Origin: Betaproteobacteria bacterium
Lineage (GTDB): Bacteria > Pseudomonadota > Gammaproteobacteria > Burkholderiales > SG8-41
Length of the DNA stretch: 64,000 nucleotides
Reading direction: 5' to 3'
NCBI GenBank assembly: GCA_021730905.1
Contig: JAKFYK010000085.1
Coordinates: 1 to 64,000 of the forward strand
The number at the start of each line of letters is the position of its first letter. Within the stretch, counting starts at the first letter, position 1. Of the stretch, positions 1-9,083 are shown one piece after another. The position numbers and the translations under genes are program-made. The notes below the pieces were generated by a model. That model saw nothing but the letters and a program-made list of their open reading frames with translations. It was not told the DNA's origin and searched no databases.

Positions 1-355
1 CCGGTTTCGGCGCTGCTTTCTCGGCGATTGCGGCCTCCTTGGGAGGCTCCGGCGGTTTCGCAACAGGCTTGTCAGCCATCTTCACCGCAGGTTTGTCCGC
101 CGCCTTGACCTCCTTCTTCCCATCCACGGCGCTCTTGGCCGGCGGCGCGGGTATCGGCACCACCTTCGAGGTAAAACCTTTGGAGTCCGGCGCGGGAATC
201 TGGATATTGATTTCCTGCGAAGTGGGTTGAGGATCCGAATCAAGAACCATTGGGAGAACAACCGCAACAGCCGCAACCAGCACGATGGCACCGATCAGAC
301 GGCGGCGCGCACGCTTCTTGAGTTGCAGTTCTTCCTGGCTAACGGATTTTGCCAT
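1..355 (-). CDS. DedD-like SPOR-domain cell division protein (5' part only)
   Basis: This is a gene running off the left edge; about 118 N-terminal residues are visible. It starts MAKSVSQEELQLKKRARRR, followed by one membrane segment (about residues 20-38, IGAIVLVAAVAVVLPMVL), then a Lys/Pro/Ala-rich periplasmic linker. This is the architecture of bitopic DedD/FtsN-type proteins, whose C-terminal SPOR domain binds denuded septal peptidoglycan; that domain would lie outside the window. It follows folC by 17 bases on the same strand, the usual accD-folC-dedD order (cvpA and purF normally follow). The family assignment rests on topology and context, not on the SPOR domain itself. Confidence 0.8.
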   Translation of the reverse strand, partial: MAKSVSQEELQLKKRARRRLIGAIVLVAAVAVVLPMVLDSDPQPTSQEINIQIPAPDSKGFTSKVVPIPAPPAKSAVDGKKEVKAADKPAVKMADKPVAKPPEPPKEAAIAEKAAPKP

Positions 356-372
356 AGAGTTACTGTCTCCGG

Positions 373-1707
373 TCAACTGTCACGTGCGTTGCGTGTATTG
401 CGTACATTCGGTAACGCATTTTGTAACTTCACCCCGATCGCCTGCATCGCTTCGGACACCGTGTAAAACGATCCGAAGACGAGTATTTTATCATTATCCC
501 CGGCTGCCTCGCGTGCTTTCGCGCAGGCTTCCGCGACACTGGTGCAACACGCAACTTCACTCACACCCACCGCTGCCAGGTGCTGCGACAACTGCTGCGC
601 GGTCGTGCTGCGCGGCCCGGCATTGGCAATACCCGCCACGAACCAGCGGTCGATGTGCGGTTTCAATAGGTTCGCCACGCCGGCGATGTCCTTGTCGGCA
701 AGCATCGCGAACACCGCGAATGTGCTGCCGCCGCGAGGCATGCGCTTCAGACTGTCCGCCAGTGCCTGCGCAGCGTGCGGATTGTGCGCAACGTCGAGAA
801 TCACCGTCGGCTGTCCCGGCAGCACCTGAAAGCGTCCGGGGTTCTCCGCCGTGAGCAGACCATCGCGAATATTATTCATGATGACCGGACACCGATCACG
901 CAAGGTATCGAGCGCCGCAATGCACGCCGCCGCGTTCGCCAACTGATACACGCCGCGCAGCGCAGGCCACGGCAAACCGTGACGCGCGCCGCCGGGACCG
1001 CGATAGGTCCATTGCGTAACCGCCGATGTCGCGTCGAAGTCACGGCTGCGCAATATAAGTTGCGCACCTATCGCCGCGGCATGATCCACCAGCGTGCGTG
1101 GCGGATCGGTATCAGAACAGATCGCCGGTTTGTTGGCGCGAAATATGCCGGCCTTTTCAAAGCCTATTTTTTCGCGCGTATCGCCCAGATAATCCATATG
1201 ATCCAGCGCCACGCTCGTCACCACCGCACAGTCCGGCTCGAACACATTGACGGCATCGAGCCGTCCACCGAGACCCACTTCCAGTATCGCGACATCCGCG
1301 CGCGCATCGATAAAGAGCTTCATCGCCGCCAGCGTGCCGAATTCAAAATACGTCAGCGCTACGCCAGCCTGCAAACGCGCGCGCTCCACCGCTTCGAATG
1401 CATGCACGAGTTGCGTGTCGCCCACTTCTTCGCGCGCAATGCGCACGCGCTCGTTGTAGCGAATCAAATGCGGCGAGGTGTAGCAACCCACCTTGTAGCC
1501 GGCGTGATGCAGAATGGCCTCCAGCATCATGCACGCCGAGCCTTTGCCGTTGGTGCCGCCGACCGTGATCAGCGGAAACTGCGGTGCAAGCGCGAGCGCA
1601 TCCTTCACCACGCGCACGCGATCCAGTCCCATCGCGATGGTTTGCGGATGCACGCGCTCGATGTGCGCGAGCCAGCCGTCGAGGGTATTGGGCAATGAAC
1701 CAGTCAT
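373..1707 (-). CDS. folC: FolC, bifunctional dihydrofolate synthase / folylpolyglutamate synthase
   Basis: A cytoplasmic Mur-ligase-family enzyme of 444 residues, normal for FolC. It joins glutamate to dihydropteroate and then extends the polyglutamate tail of folates, using ATP. The P-loop is VGGTNGKGSACM near residue 49, followed by YTSPHL, the typical folate-side motif. Further Mur-family landmarks are EVGLGGRLDAVN in the middle and DVAHNPHAA at the start of the C-terminal domain. The gene lies between accD and the dedD-like gene on the same strand. The 71-base gap to accD holds an AT-rich dispersed repeat. Confidence 0.96.
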   Translation of the reverse strand: MTGSLPNTLDGWLAHIERVHPQTIAMGLDRVRVVKDALALAPQFPLITVGGTNGKGSACMMLEAILHHAGYKVGCYTSPHLIRYNERVRIAREEVGDTQLVHAFEAVERARLQAGVALTYFEFGTLAAMKLFIDARADVAILEVGLGGRLDAVNVFEPDCAVVTSVALDHMDYLGDTREKIGFEKAGIFRANKPAICSDTDPPRTLVDHAAAIGAQLILRSRDFDATSAVTQWTYRGPGGARHGLPWPALRGVYQLANAAACIAALDTLRDRCPVIMNNIRDGLLTAENPGRFQVLPGQPTVILDVAHNPHAAQALADSLKRMPRGGSTFAVFAMLADKDIAGVANLLKPHIDRWFVAGIANAGPRSTTAQQLSQHLAAVGVSEVACCTSVAEACAKAREAAGDNDKILVFGSFYTVSEAMQAIGVKLQNALPNVRNTRNARDS

Positions 1708-1743
1708 GGCACGGCGCGGACTATCGCTGGCCGGAATAAACTT

Positions 1744-1771
1744 AAGTAATTGTTTTTATTATTATTTTTAC
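1744..1771 (+). repeat. AT-rich dispersed element, copy 1
   Basis: AAGTAATTGTTTTTA at 1744-1758 matches the window consensus AAGTATTTGTTTTTA with one mismatch and continues into an A/T-only tail. It fills the accD-folC gap. Confidence 0.6.
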
Positions 1772-1778
1772 TATTCAC

Positions 1779-2645
1779 TCAAGCCGCCGCCGGCAGCTTG
1801 AGCAGCAACGCGATCAGGTTCGCCAGCTTGTCGCGCATCTGCCGCCGGTCGACGATCATGTCGATCGCGCCGTGTTCCAGCAAAAATTCGGCGCGCTGGA
1901 ATCCTTCCGGCAGCTTCTCGCGCACGGTCTGCTCGATCACGCGCGGCCCGGCAAAACCAATCAGCGCGCCGGGCTCCGCAATCACCACGTCACCGATCAT
2001 CGCGAAGCTCGCCGACACGCCGCCCATGGTCGGATCGGTAAGCACCGAAATAAACGGCAGCTTTTCCTGCGACAGTTGCGTCAGCGCACCGCAGGTTTTC
2101 GCCATTTGCATCAGTGACAACACGCCTTCCTGCATGCGCGCGCCGCCGGTCGCGGAAAAACACACGAACGGCAGCCGCTGATCGAGACACACCTGCACGC
2201 CGCGCACAAAGCGCTCGCCCACCACCGAGCCCATTGAGCCGCCCAAGAATTTGAACTCAAACGCGGCCGCAACGATGGGGGTGGTTTTGACGCTGCCCTG
2301 CATCACGATAAGCGCGTCCTCTTCGGAAGTAGCCTCGCGCGCTTCGTTGATACGGTCTATGTAACGCTTGCTGTCCTTGAACTTGAGCGTGTCCACCGGC
2401 AGCACTTCCGCGCCGATCTCGTAACGCCCTTCGAGGTCGAGCAGCCAGTCGAGCCGTTCGCGCGCGGAGATGCGATTGTGGTGACTGCATTTGGGGCAGA
2501 CATAAAGATTTTTTTCCAGATCGGTGCGGTACAACACCTCCTCGCACGAGTCGCACTTGCTCCACAGCCCCTCCGGCACCGCCTTTTTGGGACTGCCGGT
2601 GTCGCGCTTTATTTTCGGCGGCAGCAGCTTTTGCAGCCAGCTCAT
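1779..2645 (-). CDS. accD: AccD, acetyl-CoA carboxylase carboxyltransferase subunit beta
   Basis: This is the beta half of the carboxyltransferase that moves CO2 from carboxybiotin to acetyl-CoA to make malonyl-CoA for fatty acids; the partner AccA is not in the window. The 288 residues carry the N-terminal four-cysteine zinc ribbon (CDSCEE and CPKCSHHN, about residues 32-57). They also carry the crotonase-fold core motifs [20 protein letters not shown] and [12 protein letters not shown], which shape the acyl-CoA oxyanion pocket. The start codon overlaps the trpA stop as ATGA, so the two are translationally coupled, as in many proteobacteria. Confidence 0.97.
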   Translation of the reverse strand: MSWLQKLLPPKIKRDTGSPKKAVPEGLWSKCDSCEEVLYRTDLEKNLYVCPKCSHHNRISARERLDWLLDLEGRYEIGAEVLPVDTLKFKDSKRYIDRINEAREATSEEDALIVMQGSVKTTPIVAAAFEFKFLGGSMGSVVGERFVRGVQVCLDQRLPFVCFSATGGARMQEGVLSLMQMAKTCGALTQLSQEKLPFISVLTDPTMGGVSASFAMIGDVVIAEPGALIGFAGPRVIEQTVREKLPEGFQRAEFLLEHGAIDMIVDRRQMRDKLANLIALLLKLPAAA

Positions 2646-3457
2646 GCGTTGATTCTCGCGTCAGCGTCGTCCATCGCGGAGCGTATGCCCGCAAGCAGCG
2701 CCTGCACGCGTGTTGGCGCGTCACTGCCGGCGTCGATGATTTCCTGCACCAGCCGGCTGCCGATCACCACGGCATCAGCGACCTGTGCGACTCGTTTTGC
2801 CGACGCCGCATCGCGTATGCCGAAGCCCACGCCCACCGGCAGGCTGGTAAATTTTTTGATGTGATTGACGCGTTGGGCGACCTCAACGGTATCGATATTG
2901 CCGGCACCTGTCACACCCTTGAGCGACACATAATAAAGATAACCACGGCCCAGCTTGCCCACCTGCTTGAGCCGCGCATCACGCGTGGTGGGCGACAGCA
3001 GAAAAATGGTATCCAGCGCACGCGCGTCCAGTAGCTTGACCAGCGCCTGTGCCTCTTCCGGAGGGTAATCAACCACCAGCACGCCATCCACGCCGGCAGA
3101 CTTTGCCACGTCCGCGAAATGTTCCACACCCATGGCCTCGATGGGGTTGGCGTAGCCCATCAGCACGACCGGGGTACTGTTATTCGTATTTCTAAATTCC
3201 ATAACAAAATCAAATACTTGCCTAAGAGAAACACCCTGTGCCAAGGCACGCTCGCTGGCGCGTTGTATCACCGGGCCATCCGCCATCGGATCGGAAAACG
3301 GCACGCCCAGTTCGATCACATCCGCGCCGCCCGCTACCAGCGCGTGCATCAGCGGCACCGCCATCGAAGGGTGGGGATCACCTGCGGTGATGAAAGGGAT
3401 CAGCGCTTTTCTGCCCTGCGCTTTTAGTTGTGCGAATGTACTTGCTATGCGAGACAT
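2642..3457 (-). CDS. trpA: TrpA, tryptophan synthase alpha subunit
   Basis: This TIM-barrel subunit cleaves indole-3-glycerol phosphate to indole, which is channelled to TrpB. With the start at 3457 ([12 protein letters not shown]) it has 271 residues, normal length. The catalytic Glu lies in [16 protein letters not shown] and the catalytic Asp in [11 protein letters not shown]; the phosphate site is GVGFGIRD. The codons for [13 protein letters not shown] (about residues 89-101) are strikingly AT-rich and contain a copy of the dispersed motif, without changing protein length. The gene is separated from trpB by a heptad-repeat palindrome. Confidence 0.96.
   Translation of the reverse strand: MSRIASTFAQLKAQGRKALIPFITAGDPHPSMAVPLMHALVAGGADVIELGVPFSDPMADGPVIQRASERALAQGVSLRQVFDFVMEFRNTNNSTPVVLMGYANPIEAMGVEHFADVAKSAGVDGVLVVDYPPEEAQALVKLLDARALDTIFLLSPTTRDARLKQVGKLGRGYLYYVSLKGVTGAGNIDTVEVAQRVNHIKKFTSLPVGVGFGIRDAASAKRVAQVADAVVIGSRLVQEIIDAGSDAPTRVQALLAGIRSAMDDADARINA
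3205..3219 (-). repeat. AT-rich dispersed element inside trpA, copy 2
   Basis: AAGTATTTGATTTTG on the minus strand has two mismatches to the consensus and contains the exact 9-mer AAGTATTTG. It lies in frame inside trpA, in a local AT-rich patch of about 50 bases. Confidence 0.45.
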
Positions 3458-3467
3458 CAATGATCTC

Positions 3468-3560
3468 GTGAGGCGTGAGGCGCGAGGCGCGACGCTTTTC
3501 CGCACACACCAGTACTGTTTTGTTTCCCTACCATTCGCGCCTCACGCTTCACCTCTCACG
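3468..3560. repeat. Heptad-based inverted repeat between trpB and trpA
   Basis: The arm GTGAGGCGTGAGGCGCGA at 3468-3485 pairs with TCGCGCCTCACGCTTCAC at 3535-3552, 17 of 18 positions, around a 49-base spacer. Each arm is a run of seven-base units (TGAGGCG, TGAGGCG, CGAGGCG; CCTCACG, CTTCACC, TCTCACG). Related elements lie at 11378-11423 and 29361-29438. It could form a long hairpin in the trp transcript. Confidence 0.75.
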
Positions 3561-3565
3561 TTGTT

Positions 3566-4765
3566 CTAGAACTTGATGCCCGATTTCTCCGCCACCGTGT
3601 GCATATCCTTGTCACCACGGCCCGACAGATTGACCAGCAGGATTTGATCACGCTTCATGCGCGGCGCCATCTTCGCCACATAAGCCAGCGCGTGACTGGA
3701 TTCAAGCGCGGGGATAATGCCCTCCAGCCGGCACAGGTCATGAAATGCCTGCAACGCCTCGTCATCGGTAATGGAAACATATTCGGCGCGGCCGCAATCT
3801 TTCAGCCAGGCATGTTCCGGTCCCACGCCAGGGTAATCCAGTCCCGCCGAAATCGAGTGGGTTTCGACAATCTGGCCGTTCTCATCCTGCAACAGATAAG
3901 TGCGGTTGCCGTGCAGCACACCCGCTTTGCCCGCGGTCAGCGTGGCAGCGTGCTTGCCACTTTCAAGCCCGTGACCCGCAGCTTCTACGCCGATCAGGCG
4001 TACATCCTTTTCAGGAATGTACGGATAAAAAATGCCCATCGCGTTCGAACCACCACCCACGCAGGCAATGACAGCATCAGGCTGCCGTCCTGTCATTTCG
4101 GGCATTTGCTCACGCGCTTCGATGCCGATCACCGACTGAAAATCGCGCACCATCATCGGATAGGGGTGGGGTCCAGCCACGGTGCCGATGATGTAGTAGG
4201 TATTCTCGATATTAGTCACCCAGTCGCGCATGGCTTCGTTCAGCGCGTCTTTCAGCGTCTTGGAACCGCTTTCCACCGGCACCACGGTAGCACCCAGCAG
4301 TTTCATGCGATAGACATTCTGCGCCTGACGCTTGATGTCCTCCGATCCCATGTAGACCACGCATTCCATGCCGTAACGCGCGGCTATCGTCGCCGTGGCC
4401 ACACCGTGCTGTCCCGCGCCGGTTTCGGCGATCACGCGCGGCTTGCCCATGCGCTTGGCGAGCATGGCCTGACCGATGACGTTGTTGATCTTGTGCGCGC
4501 CGGTATGGTTCAAATCTTCGCGCTTCAAATAAACCTGCGCGCCGCCGAAATGCTCCGACCAGCGCTTGGCGTGATACACCGGGCTGGGGCGGCCGACGTA
4601 ATGCTTGAGCTCGTAGGCAAATTCTCTTTTGAACTCGGGGTCGTGCTGATACTTTTCGTAAGCGGCGCGCAACTCATCGAGCGCATCGATCAGCGTCTCG
4701 GCCACAAACACGCCGCCATACGGCCCGAAATGCCCCAGGCTGTCGGGAAGGTCATACATCTGCAT
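3566..4765 (-). CDS. trpB: TrpB, tryptophan synthase beta subunit
   Basis: A PLP enzyme that condenses indole from TrpA with serine to give tryptophan. The 399 residues match the family. The PLP lysine is in HTGAHKINN near residue 90. The phosphate-binding glycine loop is GGGSNAMG near residue 237, and [13 protein letters not shown] is the usual COMM-domain-side motif. The start at 4765 has GGAG six bases upstream and overlaps the trpF end by 14 bases, suggesting coupled translation. The order trpF-trpB-trpA-accD is typical of beta- and gammaproteobacteria. Confidence 0.97.
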   Translation of the reverse strand: MQMYDLPDSLGHFGPYGGVFVAETLIDALDELRAAYEKYQHDPEFKREFAYELKHYVGRPSPVYHAKRWSEHFGGAQVYLKREDLNHTGAHKINNVIGQAMLAKRMGKPRVIAETGAGQHGVATATIAARYGMECVVYMGSEDIKRQAQNVYRMKLLGATVVPVESGSKTLKDALNEAMRDWVTNIENTYYIIGTVAGPHPYPMMVRDFQSVIGIEAREQMPEMTGRQPDAVIACVGGGSNAMGIFYPYIPEKDVRLIGVEAAGHGLESGKHAATLTAGKAGVLHGNRTYLLQDENGQIVETHSISAGLDYPGVGPEHAWLKDCGRAEYVSITDDEALQAFHDLCRLEGIIPALESSHALAYVAKMAPRMKRDQILLVNLSGRGDKDMHTVAEKSGIKF

Positions 4766-5396
4766 TGCGTACTCCAGTCACAAATGCCTCGATTTTCGCC
4801 ACGCTCTTGATACCCTTGTTTGCCGACCCTGAAATTTCTACCCCGCTGGACACATCCACTGCCCACGGCCGCACCGCCCGAACCGCCGCGGCGACATTCT
4901 CCGGCGTGAGCCCGCCGGACAGCACCACGGGTAACGGAAGATTTTTTGGAATCAACGCCCAGTCGAATGTAGCACCCGTGCCGCCGTGCGTGCCTTCAAT
5001 GTAAGCATCGAGCAATAACCCTTTGGCGTCGTGGTAATCGCGGGCGTATTGTAACAAATCCAGTCCGTGCCTGACCCGCAGCGCCTTCAGATAGGGCACG
5101 CCGCAATCACGAGAAATTCGCCGGCAGTAATCTGGAGTTTCATCGCCATGAAATTGCAGCAGATCGACGCGCGCTTGCGCAAGTGTTTGCGTGACCTCGT
5201 TTGCTGCGGCATCGACGAACAAGCCGACGCTCATTACGAACGGCGGCAATGCGCGCATCAGTTCCGCTGCGCGCCCGGGCGTAACGTGACGCGGGCTTTT
5301 TGCGTAAAACACCAGGCCGACCGCATTCGCGCCGCAGCGCGCGGCAGCCAGCGCATCCTGTGTGCGCGTAATTCCGCATATCTTGATCGCCGTCAT
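4752..5396 (-). CDS. trpF: TrpF, phosphoribosylanthranilate isomerase
   Basis: This enzyme carries out the Amadori rearrangement of phosphoribosylanthranilate to CdRP in tryptophan synthesis. It is a single-domain TIM barrel of about 214 residues. The catalytic Cys is in KICGITR at the N-terminus; the catalytic Asp is in [15 protein letters not shown], and the phosphate site is [11 protein letters not shown]. The start MTAIKICGI at 5396 fits the family better than an in-frame codon seven residues upstream. It lies 10 bases after truA and overlaps trpB. It is monofunctional, not fused to TrpC. Confidence 0.96.
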   Translation of the reverse strand: MTAIKICGITRTQDALAAARCGANAVGLVFYAKSPRHVTPGRAAELMRALPPFVMSVGLFVDAAANEVTQTLAQARVDLLQFHGDETPDYCRRISRDCGVPYLKALRVRHGLDLLQYARDYHDAKGLLLDAYIEGTHGGTGATFDWALIPKNLPLPVVLSGGLTPENVAAAVRAVRPWAVDVSSGVEISGSANKGIKSVAKIEAFVTGVRNADV

Positions 5397-5406
5397 AATA
5401 GAGTCC

Positions 5407-6195
5407 TTAACACGCAAGCCGGGGAAATTCTACCCGCTCACGTTGCGGCAGGTTCCACGCAGCATCATAATCCACGCCGGTAAGATAAAGCCCTGCCGCA
5501 TCAAACGTCGGCGCCGCACGCTTGCGGTCGCGCCCATCTAGCAGTTCGCACATCCACGCCGCTTCCTGCCGGCCGCTGCCGACATAAATCAGGCTGCCAA
5601 CGACGTTGCGCACCATATGGTGCAAAAAGCCATTGGCGCACAAATCAATCGTTACGTAAGGACCCCGCCTATTGAGTTCCAGTTGCGTGAGCGTGCGCAC
5701 CGGCGATTTCGCCTGACATTCCGCCGAACGGAACGCGCTGAAATCATGTTCGCCCAGCAGGCAGACCGCTGCGGCGCGCATGCGTTCCAGGTCCAGCGGC
5801 GCATGGAACCAGCCCACGCGCCCATGATCCGCGGCAGGCCGCACCGGATGGTTGAGCAGCACATAGCGGTAGTGGCGCGCCGTGGCAGAAAACCGCGCAC
5901 TAAAGGTGTCCGCCACCGGTTGCGCCCAGGTGATCGCGATGGCCGGCGGCAGCAATGCGTTGACACCTCGCACCCACGCCGATTCTGGCCGCTCCGCCGT
6001 GCAATCGAAATGCACCACCTGCGCCAGCGCGTGCACACCCGCATCGGTGCGCCCGGCGCAGATGGTCGCCACGGGACTGCCCGCGATCTGCGCCAGTGCC
6101 GCCTCAAGGCGATCCTGCACCGCGCAACCGGCCGCCTGCGTCTGCCAGCCGCAAAAGCTGTTGCCGTCGTATTCGACGCCCAGTGCAATACGCAT
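5407..6195 (-). CDS. truA: TruA, tRNA pseudouridine(38-40) synthase
   Basis: This enzyme isomerises U38-40 in the anticodon arm of many tRNAs. The start MRIALGVEYDG at 6195 gives about 262 residues, the usual size; the frame stays open upstream, but that part has no TruA similarity. The catalytic Asp is in the signature GRTDAGVHA near residue 52. Other family motifs are FSARFSATARHYRY, GEHDFSAFR and NGFLHHMVRNVVG. It sits between fimV and trpF, the common betaproteobacterial arrangement, and is separated from fimV by a strong terminator. Confidence 0.96.
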   Translation of the reverse strand: MRIALGVEYDGNSFCGWQTQAAGCAVQDRLEAALAQIAGSPVATICAGRTDAGVHALAQVVHFDCTAERPESAWVRGVNALLPPAIAITWAQPVADTFSARFSATARHYRYVLLNHPVRPAADHGRVGWFHAPLDLERMRAAAVCLLGEHDFSAFRSAECQAKSPVRTLTQLELNRRGPYVTIDLCANGFLHHMVRNVVGSLIYVGSGRQEAAWMCELLDGRDRKRAAPTFDAAGLYLTGVDYDAAWNLPQRERVEFPRLAC

Positions 6196-6207
6196 ACAGC
6201 CTTCCAC

Positions 6208-6245
6208 CAAAAAAGAAAAGACCGCGGCAGTGTCCCGCCGCGGTC
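6208..6245 (-). terminator. Rho-independent terminator downstream of fimV
   Basis: On the minus strand a perfect 9-bp stem, GACCGCGGC (6245-6237) with GCCGCGGTC (6228-6220), closes an 8-base loop. It is followed directly by the U-rich run TTTTCTTTTTT. It lies between the fimV stop and the truA start, so truA and trpF need their own promoter or read-through. Confidence 0.9.
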
Positions 6246-6265
6246 CGGGTATTACTGCGTGCTTC

Positions 6266-8866
6266 TTACTTGATCGAATCCAGCAGCTTCTGCGCTTCCG
6301 ATTTCTGGGTGGCGTCGCCTTCACGCACCACCTCGCGCAGGATTTCCTTGGCGCCGTCCTTGTCGCCCATATCCTGATAGGCGCGCGCAAGGTCGAATTT
6401 CTGCTGCACGTCATTCCAGTGCGCATCCTTCTCGCCGCCGCCAGCGGCAGGTTTGTCGTCGAGATTAAGATTAATGCCCGCCAGATCCACCTTGAAGTCG
6501 AGCCCGCCGTCATCGGCAGGCTTGGCTGCTGGCGCTGCGGGCGTGTCGGGAGCGGCATCCAGTTTCGGCAGTTCGAGATTGAAATCCATCACATTCGGAT
6601 TCACCGTCTTCGGTTCATCCTCGGCGGTGGCCGGCGGCAGTTCCAGGTTGAATTCCGGCAGCGCGGGTTCCTCGGCCGGCGCGGGTTGCGCGGCAGGCGC
6701 AACATCGCTGCGCGACATCATCATGGTTTTGTCCATACTGGCATCGGTACCGCCCTGATCGAGCAGAATGTCAGTAGTGGTACCCAGATTGTCGGCGGCG
6801 CCGAGATCCAGATCAACCGTGGCATCGGACACCTCACCACCCGCACCGACGTCATACACCTCGCCCGTGGACGGATACAGCGCATTGGTCGGATCGATCG
6901 CGTGGCCCATGGCCGCGGCCTTGTCCCAGTTCTCGCCAGCGCCTCCCGTCAACGCATTGAAATCCTTGGCCAGCTTGTTGAAAGCGCCCTTATCACCGCG
7001 CGCGGCATAGACTTCCAGCAGCTTCAACTGCACGTCCTGACGCTGCGGATCCCTGCTCATGGCCTCCTTGAGGATTTCCTCTGCTTGAGTATCGCGGCCA
7101 TGATCGATATACACCTGTGCTTCTTCTATCGGATCCACCATGTCCGTCACGTTGGACACCGTGGGTGTTACGGCAGCAGCAGCAGCAACGGCAGCCGTAG
7201 CCACGCCCGCAGCAGCAGCCGTATCCACGTTTCCGGTAAACGGTTCCGCCCTGGCCATTGCCGGTTCGTCGTCAACGACCTCTTCGTCCTTCTTGCGGCG
7301 GCGCACCGCCCACAGCCCGGCCAGACCCGCAAGCACCGCGGCTCCACCGCCGATCGGCACAATGTTATCCATCACTGTATCCATGATGCCCGGCGCAGGA
7401 GGAGGCGGCGGCGGTGTAACGGCTTTGGCGGGGGCCTTCTTGGGCTCCGGCGGCACTGCCTTGGGTGCGGGTGCCGGGTCGGTTTTAGGTGCTTCCGCAA
7501 CGGGTTTTTCCGCAGGCGCAGGCGCCTCCGGTGCTTTGGCCTCGGGCTTGGGCGCTTCAGGCGCCTTGGCTTCGGGTTTCGGCGCTTCCGGCGCTTTAGC
7601 CTCGGGCTTCGGTGCTTCGGGCGCCTTAGCGTCGGGCTTGGGCGGCGCTTTGGCGTCTGCCTTGGGATCGCCTTTGCCCGCCTGCTGCGCGGCAGCCATG
7701 GTCGGGCTCTTCACCTCGGCCAGCTTCTGCATATCCTTTATGGTTTTTTCCAGTATCGCGACGCGCTCTTTGGATTCGGCGAGCGCCTTGTCGCGCGCGG
7801 CGAGGTCTTCTTGCAGCGCCCGCACGCGATCAGCCGCGGCCTTGCCATCACCGCCCTTGCCCGCGGCGCCTTCACCTTTGGAAAGCACAACAACGTCTTT
7901 AGAACCGGACGGGGCAGCCTTATCTTCCACGCGCGCGGTGATTTTGCCTTTGGTAGCCGGCGCAGTCGCCGCCACCGCAGGCGCAGTATCCGCTACCTTC
8001 GCGCGATAGGCGTTCCAGTTGGTCGCGTGCACACGCACTTCCTGCGAAGCCTCGCCCGGGGCCATGCCCGCGAGCTGGTCGCGTTCAGGCACTTTGAGGA
8101 TTTTTCCGGCCTTCACTAGGTTGATGTTGTTGTTGATAAAGGCATCGGGATTGGCACGCAGCAAGCCGATCATCATCTGATCAAGCGAAATACCTTCGGG
8201 TCTCATGCCTGCGGCAATCTGGCCGAGCGTATCGCCCTGCTTCACCGCATACTCGCTACCAGTGATCGGACGCGACGCCATGGGCGCGGCAGCGACAGGA
8301 GCCGGCGCGGCCGCGGGTTTCGCTGCGGGTGCCATGGCGGGCGCAGCCACAGCCGCCGGCGCGGGGGTTGCCACGGCGGCAGGCGGTTTCATCGCCGGCG
8401 CCGCTTGCGCCAGGGGGGCAGCGACTACGGGCGCGGTCACCGCGGGTGCGGGCGTGTCCATCCCGGGCGGATCCAGCAGCGCGGAATATTCACGCACTAT
8501 TTTGCCACCCTGCCAAGCCAATTCCACAAGCATGTCGAGAAACGGTTCAGCGACGGGCCTGGTCGATGTCGCGCGTATGAACGGCCTGCCATCCGGACCG
8601 CGCTCGACCACAAGCCGCATGCCATTCAGCACCGGGTTGTATTGCAGGTTGGCGACGCGGTAAGCATCCGGCGCGGCAAGCCGCGCCGTCAGTGTCGCAA
8701 GTTCTTCTTTCGACACGTTGACCAGTTCGATCTCAGCCAAAAACGGCTGGCCGAGCTGCGACAACACGTTCATTCTCCCCAACCCGGCTGCATCGACGAT
8801 CCCCACATAGGGCATCGAAACGATCAGGCCTGCGGCCACCCATTTTTTGAGTTTGAATTCCCGCAC
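6266..8866 (-). CDS. fimV: FimV-like polar hub protein (LysM, TPR/FimV C-terminal domain)
   Basis: FimV is an inner-membrane peptidoglycan-binding scaffold for type IV pilus function and pole organisation. The 866 residues show the expected order: a signal sequence; the conserved domain GRMNVLSQLGQPFLAEIE; a LysM near residues 205-265 (YAVKQGDTLGQIA); a coiled coil near 345-385; a Pro/Ala/Lys linker with tandem repeats; one membrane segment near 500-522 followed by RRRKK; and an acidic cytoplasmic region with TPR-like helices ending in the FimV domain (FDLARAYQDMGDKDGA). The start is GTG with AGAGGTGG just upstream. Adjacent asd and leu genes are the usual neighbours. Confidence 0.93.
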   Translation of the reverse strand: MREFKLKKWVAAGLIVSMPYVGIVDAAGLGRMNVLSQLGQPFLAEIELVNVSKEELATLTARLAAPDAYRVANLQYNPVLNGMRLVVERGPDGRPFIRATSTRPVAEPFLDMLVELAWQGGKIVREYSALLDPPGMDTPAPAVTAPVVAAPLAQAAPAMKPPAAVATPAPAAVAAPAMAPAAKPAAAPAPVAAAPMASRPITGSEYAVKQGDTLGQIAAGMRPEGISLDQMMIGLLRANPDAFINNNINLVKAGKILKVPERDQLAGMAPGEASQEVRVHATNWNAYRAKVADTAPAVAATAPATKGKITARVEDKAAPSGSKDVVVLSKGEGAAGKGGDGKAAADRVRALQEDLAARDKALAESKERVAILEKTIKDMQKLAEVKSPTMAAAQQAGKGDPKADAKAPPKPDAKAPEAPKPEAKAPEAPKPEAKAPEAPKPEAKAPEAPAPAEKPVAEAPKTDPAPAPKAVPPEPKKAPAKAVTPPPPPPAPGIMDTVMDNIVPIGGGAAVLAGLAGLWAVRRRKKDEEVVDDEPAMARAEPFTGNVDTAAAAGVATAAVAAAAAVTPTVSNVTDMVDPIEEAQVYIDHGRDTQAEEILKEAMSRDPQRQDVQLKLLEVYAARGDKGAFNKLAKDFNALTGGAGENWDKAAAMGHAIDPTNALYPSTGEVYDVGAGGEVSDATVDLDLGAADNLGTTTDILLDQGGTDASMDKTMMMSRSDVAPAAQPAPAEEPALPEFNLELPPATAEDEPKTVNPNVMDFNLELPKLDAAPDTPAAPAAKPADDGGLDFKVDLAGINLNLDDKPAAGGGEKDAHWNDVQQKFDLARAYQDMGDKDGAKEILREVVREGDATQKSEAQKLLDSIK
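7521..7640. repeat. 30-bp tandem repeat (four units) in the fimV linker
   Basis: Four diverged 30-base units (7521-7550, 7551-7580, 7581-7610, 7611-7640) encode repeats of the decapeptide APEAPKPEAK. Units differ mainly at third positions, so the repeat is kept at protein level as a flexible spacer. Confidence 0.85.
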
Positions 8867-9083
8867 AGCGCCACCTCTGAATTTCTAGGATATTTTTGGA
8901 ATTATTAAATTAACATCAATCAGTTAGCGTTTCAAGCTAAGGTTTTCGATGAATATAGCGTTCTAACAGCACTACCTTTACTGCATTTTCGGTTTTCAGG
9001 TTCACGCAACCACTATCCATTGTGGATTGGATTACGGTAACGTATTCAACAGACTATGTGTATTTGTGAACAAAAAACAACAA
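8867..9083. other. AT-rich intergenic region between asd and fimV
   Basis: This 217-base gap is clearly lower in GC than its flanks. It contains the fimV ribosome-binding site (AGAGGTGG, 8869-8876) and presumably a fimV promoter, but I cannot assign -35/-10 boxes with confidence. Near 9058-9067 is a partial match to the dispersed AT element. No ORF or RNA was recognised. Confidence 0.5.

Noticed and set aside
3599..4810. Open frame of 403 codons on the plus strand
   Set aside because: Antisense to trpB, which is complete with an intact active site.
7521..7640. Regular 30-bp repeats, considered as a CRISPR array
   Set aside because: Units are contiguous with no spacers, and they encode in-frame APEAPKPEAK repeats of FimV.
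5882..8119. Open frame of 745 codons on the plus strand
   Set aside because: Antisense to truA and fimV; its low-complexity Gly/Arg/Phe runs are the complement of the fimV repeats.
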